A stretch of 25,320 bases of DNA from a virus. The translations under genes were made by a program, and so were the position numbers. The stretch spans positions 1 through 25,320 of IMG/VR virus record IMGVR_UViG_3300031673_000440. One strand, written 5' to 3'. Shown piece by piece: positions 20,523 to 25,320 of this stretch (within the stretch, counting starts at the first letter, position 1; each line of letters begins with the position of its first letter). The notes under the pieces are model-generated. The model was not told the DNA's origin. It searched no databases and was given only the letters and a program-made list of their open reading frames with translations.

Positions 20523-22790
20523 ATGTTCATGGCAAGAACTTTTAAGAATTTTTTCGGACTCTTAGGAGAAACTAAAGCAGAGGGAACTTCGCCAGTAACG
20601 GCGTTTGAAGAGACTAGAGAGGGCCAACCCAAAGCTTATATTCCTAATTTTTTCTATAAGCCTCCTTTTGGTTATCCAAGATATAAAGATCTAAGTTATT
20701 TTAGGCAACTTGCTGCATCTATTTATGTTGATATGTGTGAGACTGCAATTATTGATGAAGTGTGTGCTGTTGATTGGGGGATCGTTGCAGAAGATGAAGA
20801 TGGAAATGAGCTAGTAGGGAAAGAAAAAGAGATTGAGATTGTTAGAAGTTTTTTTAATAATCCAAATACAAATCCTGAGAGTTGGGAAATGATCGTACGA
20901 ATGATGTTGCCTGATTTGTTAGAAATTAATTCTGGAATAATGGTTAAAGTTTTTAATATGTTTGGCCAGATGGTTGAGATTGTTTCTAGAGATGGAATGG
21001 CCTTTACAAAGAATCCAGATGTTTATGGGATGTACACTAATAGAGCAGAATTAATTATGATTAAAGATATTGCGGAAGAAGGTTCAGAAGGGATGCAAAG
21101 TGTTTATCCAGCTATTCAAGGATATTTAACAGAGGGCCAAGCAAGAGATGATGGGGCTTATTTTCAATATGGATTTAATACAGGAGCTCGTCCTGTTCCT
21201 TTTGGAAAGAGAGAAATAGTTTGGTTTGAAAAGAAATTAAGAACAGATGATCTTTATGGGAGATCTGCTATGGAAGTTTTAGCAAAGACAGTTCAGACAT
21301 TAGTTTATGCAGTAGAACACAATCTAGAATATTTTTCTGATAATTCAATTCCTCCAGGGGTTTTAGGATTAGAAGGAATGAGCACACCTGATATGAAAGC
21401 ATTTGCTCAGCAATGGATAGAATCACAAAAGAAATCAGATGATCTTGGCAATTGGAAAAAGGTCTTTCATAAATTGGCTATGGTTAATAAGATGCCTAAA
21501 TTTGAGAGAATGGGTTTTACTAATGCAGAACTTGAATTAATAGAATCTCAAAAGTGGTGGAGTAAAATGGTTTGGGCTGCATTTGGTATAACGGCAACAG
21601 AGCTTGGTTTTGTTGAGGATGCCAAAGGATCTGCAAATCAAATTGTTCAAAGTTCAATTGCTAAAAAAAGAATTATTTATCCCATTTTAAGATTAATTGA
21701 ATATTATGTAAACACACAAATTATTCCTGAGTTTGGTTTTGAGGGAATCAAATATAAATATAAGATCTTCGATGTTGATGAGGAAACAAAGAAGTGGGGA
21801 TTATATAAATTACAAACAGAAGCAGGATTAAGATCAGTTAATGAAGTTAGAAGCACAGAAGGTCTAGACGATGTTGAGTGGGGAGATGAGGCCCCTAATA
21901 AGTGGAATGCAAATCAAGGGATGAATGTTAATATGAATGATCCAAGGGCCCAAGAGTATGATAGAATGAATAATCAGAATCAGCAAGAGAGAGATAGGCA
22001 ATTAAACAAACCAAAGAAACCTGTTGTTAGTGATGGAAAGCCAAAGAAAGAAGAAAAAGCTTTAGACACAAATACTCCTTTAACCTTACGACCTGGGGAA
22101 GAGATGGGTGATAAAAAATTAAAAAAAGAGATCATAGATCTTCTTAATAAAAACAAGAAGAAAATAATTGAGGTCCTAGAAACCCAAAAAGCAGATGACC
22201 AATTAATAAAAATAAAAGGCATTGATGATATCCCAAAAATGATTAAAAAAATATTTGAGTTATTTTCTTTAAAGGAAATAAGTGATAAAATAATTCGATC
22301 TCAATTTAGTAGTGGATGGGATGAATCAGAGAAAAGGATTGATCAAAACGTTCCTTTTAATGAAAAGGCCTTACAATTCTTGCAGGATCATACTTTTGAT
22401 AATATAAAAGGTATGACAGAAGAGATCTCTAATGATTTAAAAGCAGAGTTAGAAAGAGGAATTATAAATGGAGAGGGAATTACAAAGCTTAAAGAGAGAG
22501 TTAGTAATGTTTTTAATGTTGGAGAGAATCGTGCAGAAATGATTGCCAGGACAGAGACAAATCGGGCAGAAAACAATGGGAAATTACTGGCTATGAAAGG
22601 ATCTGGTTTAGATTATGATAAGAAATGGGTGTCAACTGAGGATGATAGAACATCAGATTTATGTAAACATTTAGATGGGCAAATAGTTGGACTTGATGAA
22701 AATTTTCATTATGGAAAATGGTCTGGACAGGCCCCTCCTGCGCATGTTGATTGTAGAAGCACTATTGTTTTTATCAAAAAAGAGGAATAA
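20523..22790 (+). CDS. Portal protein fused to a MuF-like head domain
   Basis: This 755-residue protein (in-frame ATG also at 20529) joins a portal domain, residues about 35-470, to a Mu gpF-like head morphogenesis domain, about 610-750. Portal signs include FYKPPFGYPRYKDLSYFRQL, the conserved GRSAMEVLAKTVQTL region, QKWWSKMVWAAFGIT and the late loop ending in VNEVRSTEGLDDVEWGDEA. A charged linker at about 490-560 lies between. The MuF part has ENRAEMIARTETNRAENNG, the STEDDRTSDLCKHLDG stretch and PAHVDCRSTIVF, the Mu_F signature. The portal forms the DNA entry ring, and MuF is an internal head protein. No toxin domain is appended. Confidence 0.85.
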   Translation: MFMARTFKNFFGLLGETKAEGTSPVTAFEETREGQPKAYIPNFFYKPPFGYPRYKDLSYFRQLAASIYVDMCETAIIDEVCAVDWGIVAEDEDGNELVGKEKEIEIVRSFFNNPNTNPESWEMIVRMMLPDLLEINSGIMVKVFNMFGQMVEIVSRDGMAFTKNPDVYGMYTNRAELIMIKDIAEEGSEGMQSVYPAIQGYLTEGQARDDGAYFQYGFNTGARPVPFGKREIVWFEKKLRTDDLYGRSAMEVLAKTVQTLVYAVEHNLEYFSDNSIPPGVLGLEGMSTPDMKAFAQQWIESQKKSDDLGNWKKVFHKLAMVNKMPKFERMGFTNAELELIESQKWWSKMVWAAFGITATELGFVEDAKGSANQIVQSSIAKKRIIYPILRLIEYYVNTQIIPEFGFEGIKYKYKIFDVDEETKKWGLYKLQTEAGLRSVNEVRSTEGLDDVEWGDEAPNKWNANQGMNVNMNDPRAQEYDRMNNQNQQERDRQLNKPKKPVVSDGKPKKEEKALDTNTPLTLRPGEEMGDKKLKKEIIDLLNKNKKKIIEVLETQKADDQLIKIKGIDDIPKMIKKIFELFSLKEISDKIIRSQFSSGWDESEKRIDQNVPFNEKALQFLQDHTFDNIKGMTEEISNDLKAELERGIINGEGITKLKERVSNVFNVGENRAEMIARTETNRAENNGKLLAMKGSGLDYDKKWVSTEDDRTSDLCKHLDGQIVGLDENFHYGKWSGQAPPAHVDCRSTIVFIKKEE

Positions 22791-22823
22791 TTATAAGCGT
22801 ATATTTCTGTATTTTTGAAAGTA

Positions 22824-22854
22824 GATTTATAACTATTTTTGAGTTAGAACTTAT
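22824..22854 (+). promoter_or_regulatory. Leaderless-type promoter of the protease gene
   Basis: GATTTATAACTA at 22824-22835 is a TATA box about 26 bases from the ATG at 22855, and no ribosome site is present, so the transcript probably starts at the ATG. TTATAAGCGTATAT at 22791-22804, which partly resembles the other operator, lies upstream. Confidence 0.5.
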
Positions 22855-23883
22855 ATGAATCAAGAAGCTAGTTTTACATTTACAACTCCTTTGAATGTTA
22901 ATATAGTTGAAATCAAAGGGGAAGAGCACCTTTTTGTTGAAGGAGATATTTCTACAAACGATATTGATCTAGTAAATGATATCATGACTAAGCATTGTCA
23001 GGAATCTATGCAAAGACAAATTCTTGAAAGAAACATGAAATTAGATTTAGAACATGAAGCTTTTAAGGGAGATACTCATGAAGAAAAAGAAATTAATAAA
23101 ACAAAGATTCCTGCGGGAAAATTAGTTGATGCAGTTGTAAAAGACCTAGGGAAAGAGAGGTATTCTACAAGGGTAAAAGGGGAGATTAACAGACACAATC
23201 CTAATTATGCAAGGATTAAAGGAAATCTTTTGGAGAGATATTTAGATGCTTTTTCTGTTGCATTCTTGCCAGTGGATATTACTTATGAAAAGAAAGAGGG
23301 AAAGAACCTTAGGCTTTTGAATGATGTTATTTTATTGAATATTGCTTTGACAGGAAATCCATGTAATACAAAAGCACAGATGGTTGAAATTTTTACAAAG
23401 TCGATGGATGCTGTTGAGCAGTATAAAAAAATGAAAGAATTAGATCCTGAAATAGAAAAAACATTAATTGTAAAAAACAAATCACACTCAACCGACATAG
23501 TCGGGAAAAATCAATTAAATAAAACAAAAAACAAAAAGATGACAGATAACGAGACAGAACCAGAAAAACCAGAAGAGCCTGCAAAACCTGCAGAACCTAC
23601 TGGTGAAGAAGGCAATGAATCTACTGATGCTGAACAAAAAGCTATGTTTAAGTCTATATCAGAAGAGATGAAAACCTTGTCAGAGAAATATGCTATTGTT
23701 GAAAAAGATAATGTTGCTTTAAAAGAAGCCGTGGGAGAAATCTCAAAGAATCTTGCAAAGATAACTGAGGCTTTAAGTCAACCTGTACATAAATCTCCAG
23801 GGATTCAACTTGGTGATGCAGCAAAAAAAGCAAAAGCTGATGCAGAAGGAAAATCTGTTGATCCTTTAAACGCTTGCAATTAA
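22855..23883 (+). CDS. HK97-type prohead protease (S78-like) with scaffold tail
   Basis: The 342-residue product starts with a protease domain (about 1-190): EHLFVEGDIST, LDLEHEAF with catalytic His67, DAFSVAFLP with Ser134, and ALTGNP (164-169), all in the positions seen in S78/U35-type prohead proteases. Residues about 210-250 are a Pro/Glu-rich linker, followed by a coiled-coil scaffold (MFKSISEEMKTLSEKYAIVE, VALKEAVGEISKNLAKITEA). The protease cleaves the scaffold and capsid delta segments during maturation. An internal ATG at 23539 (Met229) could start a separate scaffold. It precedes the capsid gene by one base. Confidence 0.85.
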   Translation: MNQEASFTFTTPLNVNIVEIKGEEHLFVEGDISTNDIDLVNDIMTKHCQESMQRQILERNMKLDLEHEAFKGDTHEEKEINKTKIPAGKLVDAVVKDLGKERYSTRVKGEINRHNPNYARIKGNLLERYLDAFSVAFLPVDITYEKKEGKNLRLLNDVILLNIALTGNPCNTKAQMVEIFTKSMDAVEQYKKMKELDPEIEKTLIVKNKSHSTDIVGKNQLNKTKNKKMTDNETEPEKPEEPAKPAEPTGEEGNESTDAEQKAMFKSISEEMKTLSEKYAIVEKDNVALKEAVGEISKNLAKITEALSQPVHKSPGIQLGDAAKKAKADAEGKSVDPLNACN

Positions 23884-23884
23884 G

Positions 23885-24988
23885 ATGGAAAGAGCTTTTA
23901 CAGGCATTGTAGATGAAGGAATGGATGCACAAGATGCATACGCAAAATCATTTGCAGGTCTGAAAAACAAGACAAAGTATTGGGACCCAGTTAGTGGAAT
24001 AGATTTGAGACCTGAGGCAGGTTTCAAAGCTACAACTACAACTCAGGGTGGAGCAGGAACAGCTGGATATGCAATGATTCCTGTTTATCTTTCTCCAATG
24101 ATCGTAGATCAATCAAGAAAGAGAACTCCATTAGTTGAGTTAATTCCTAGAGTAACAAACTTAGGAATGTACGCTGACTACAACAACATTACTACAAAAG
24201 GGGCTGCTGCTGTTGCGACAGAAGATGGAGCCTTACCAGAAACTGATGACACTATGGATAGAACCTCAGTGCCTATCAAATTTCTTTACAGTGTTGGAAG
24301 AGTAACAGGACCTGCTCAGGCAGGACAACCTGCATTCGTTTTAGAAGGTTTCCAGGGAACTGGAAGCGGACTTGGCGGAAGTGCTTTTTCAAGTGTTGGT
24401 GCACCTAATGCAATGCAATTAAGAGTCTTAACTGCTGCAAGAGCGATAAAGGAATTGGAAGAGAGTTTGATTGTTAATGGTGATGCAAGTACAACTGCAA
24501 CAGAGTTTTCTGGAATTGTAAAATTACAGGGCACAACAAATGTTGTAGATTTGAATGGTGCAGCATTGACATACGATGATATCGAAACAGCTTGCCAATA
24601 TTCTTTCGATGACGGAGGAATAATTAAGTTAGCTGTTGGATCAAGCGCTGCTGTTAGAGATGTTAGAAAGATTATATTAGATACTTTCCGATATAGTCCA
24701 AGTGATATCCCTGGCGGAGTCTTGCCTTTCGGTGTCCCATCAGCTGTTTTACTTCAAACTATGGTTGGGCCAGTACCACTGATCCCTTCAATGTATTTGA
24801 GTAACACATCAGGTGCAAAACAAATATTCTTCCTTGATACAGATTTCATCGAGATGAGAGTTCTACAAGATATGACTTATGAGAGATTAGGTAAAACTAA
24901 TGATTCAGACAAGTTTTTCTTGAAAATATATGAATGTCTTATCATGAGAAATCCTGCGTTCAATGCATTTATAGATGACATATTGTAA
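23885..24988 (+). CDS. HK97-fold major capsid protein
   Basis: The 367-residue product follows the protease, as usual. It has a charged N-terminal segment, a Gly/Thr-rich stretch (TTTTQGGAGTAGYAMIPVYLSP), the TPLVELIPRV motif, the RAIKELEESLIVNGDAST helix seen in HK97-fold capsid proteins, and a beta-rich C-terminus ending MRNPAFNAFIDDIL. More C/G-ending codons than in neighbouring genes suggest high expression. Cleavage of the N-terminal segment by the upstream protease is likely but not visible. Confidence 0.85.
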   Translation: MERAFTGIVDEGMDAQDAYAKSFAGLKNKTKYWDPVSGIDLRPEAGFKATTTTQGGAGTAGYAMIPVYLSPMIVDQSRKRTPLVELIPRVTNLGMYADYNNITTKGAAAVATEDGALPETDDTMDRTSVPIKFLYSVGRVTGPAQAGQPAFVLEGFQGTGSGLGGSAFSSVGAPNAMQLRVLTAARAIKELEESLIVNGDASTTATEFSGIVKLQGTTNVVDLNGAALTYDDIETACQYSFDDGGIIKLAVGSSAAVRDVRKIILDTFRYSPSDIPGGVLPFGVPSAVLLQTMVGPVPLIPSMYLSNTSGAKQIFFLDTDFIEMRVLQDMTYERLGKTNDSDKFFLKIYECLIMRNPAFNAFIDDIL

Positions 24989-25030
24989 ATCCTTTTTGTT
25001 ATTTTTTAGATTAAATTTTATTTTTTAATT
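24989..25030 (+). terminator. T-rich terminator after the capsid gene
   Basis: Several T-runs of four to six bases (TTTTTGTTATTTTTTAG, TTTTATTTTTTAA) follow the capsid stop. They should reduce readthrough to the next gene, which fits high capsid expression. Confidence 0.55.
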
Positions 25031-25052
25031 TAAACAGAAAAAATAACACCAG

Positions 25053-25075
25053 ACCACGACGGTTCAGATTGTGGT
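25053..25075 (+). promoter_or_regulatory. Hairpin in the leader of the next structural gene
   Basis: ACCAC at 25053-25057 pairs with GTGGT at 25071-25075. The AGGAGG site at 25081-25086 is 5 bases downstream of the stem, so it is not sequestered. The hairpin may cap an mRNA end or aid processing; its function is not evident. Confidence 0.4.
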
Positions 25076-25094
25076 AATTAAGGAGGAAAAAAAT

Positions 25095-25320
25095 ATGACA
25101 GCATTAGGAGAAGTAGGAACAGTAACAGAAGTCGCGCCAAACTTAGGTATGAAGGTACTTAGTGTATCATTTCCAGTAACAGCGATTGGTGGAACTGACA
25201 CAGTTCAAGTTGACTTGAATGATTACGGATGTACAACACTACATGGGATTGAGGTTTATGATGAGACTACAGCAGGAAGCGTAGTTGTCGCAGCAACCCC
25301 AACGACAGTAGTAACATCTG
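25095..25320 (+). CDS. N-terminal part of a small structural protein
   Basis: ATG 25095 is preceded by AGGAGG with good spacing, and the frame stays open to the right edge (75 full codons). The product is a beta-rich Val/Thr/Gly protein (VLSVSFPVTAIGGTDTVQVD, GCTTLHGIEVYDETTAGSV). Directly after the capsid gene this is typical of a head decoration or head-associated protein, but no motif settles it. Confidence 0.6.
   Translation, partial: MTALGEVGTVTEVAPNLGMKVLSVSFPVTAIGGTDTVQVDLNDYGCTTLHGIEVYDETTAGSVVVAATPTTVVTS

Noticed and set aside
1-25320. Possible circular closure, because the open frame at the right edge and the one at the left edge would join if the last two bases overlapped the first two (TG).
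   Set aside because: A two-base overlap is expected by chance, direct concatenation puts the frames out of phase, and a closed 25-kb genome would lack tail tube and tape-measure genes.

Overview
The window reads as part of an AT-rich archaeal head-tail virus or provirus (HK97-fold Caudoviricetes type). Archaeal signs are TATA boxes of the form TTTAAAAAG or TTTATAAA, often preceded by a GCAAC-like BRE; transcripts that appear leaderless; poly-T terminators; and two tRNA genes interrupted after anticodon-loop position 37, whose exon-intron junctions fold into bulge-helix-bulge motifs. Arginine is coded almost wholly by AGA/AGG. A host of DPANN type (Woesearchaeota or Pacearchaeota-like) would fit the composition and very small genes, but that is only an inference. 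I see no integrase, DNA polymerase or CRISPR array. All confident genes lie on the plus strand.

Layout. 1-4.2 kb: end of the tail module, with a small structural protein tail end, a baseplate-hub-like protein whose C-terminal half is extremely cysteine-rich, a second cysteine-rich fibre-like protein, a Gly-linker protein and a family-9-like glycosyltransferase. 4.2-5.9 kb: a zinc-finger protein, a holin-like membrane protein, a basic protein, then an acidic membrane-anchored protein with its own promoter and atypical codon use, and a small Cys protein. 5.9-6.4 kb: gene-free, with a promoter and hairpins, probably a structured RNA. 6.4-11.4 kb: tightly packed small genes (winged helices, zinc ribbons, one-pass membrane peptides, a stand-alone glycyl-radical module like the C-terminus of anaerobic ribonucleotide reductase, an ssDNA-annealing-like protein and a membrane-anchored transglutaminase-like protein). 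Two of these genes are headed by a near-identical 40-bp promoter/operator. 11.4-15.7 kb: HerA/FtsK-like ATPase, SWIM zinc finger, winged helix, HNH endonuclease, YkgJ-type protein, methyltransferase and PD-(D/E)XK nuclease. 15.7-16.1 kb: tRNA-Thr(UGU) and tRNA(CAU), both with introns. 16.1-18.6 kb: winged helices, coiled coil, small ORFs and a ParB-methyltransferase fusion. 18.6-25.3 kb: packaging and head module (small and large terminase, portal-MuF fusion, S78-like protease-scaffold, major capsid protein, and the start of the next structural gene).

The genes for head completion, tail tube and tape measure, which normally lie between the capsid gene and the baseplate hub, are absent. They would lie outside the window, between its right and left ends if the genome is circular or circularly permuted.
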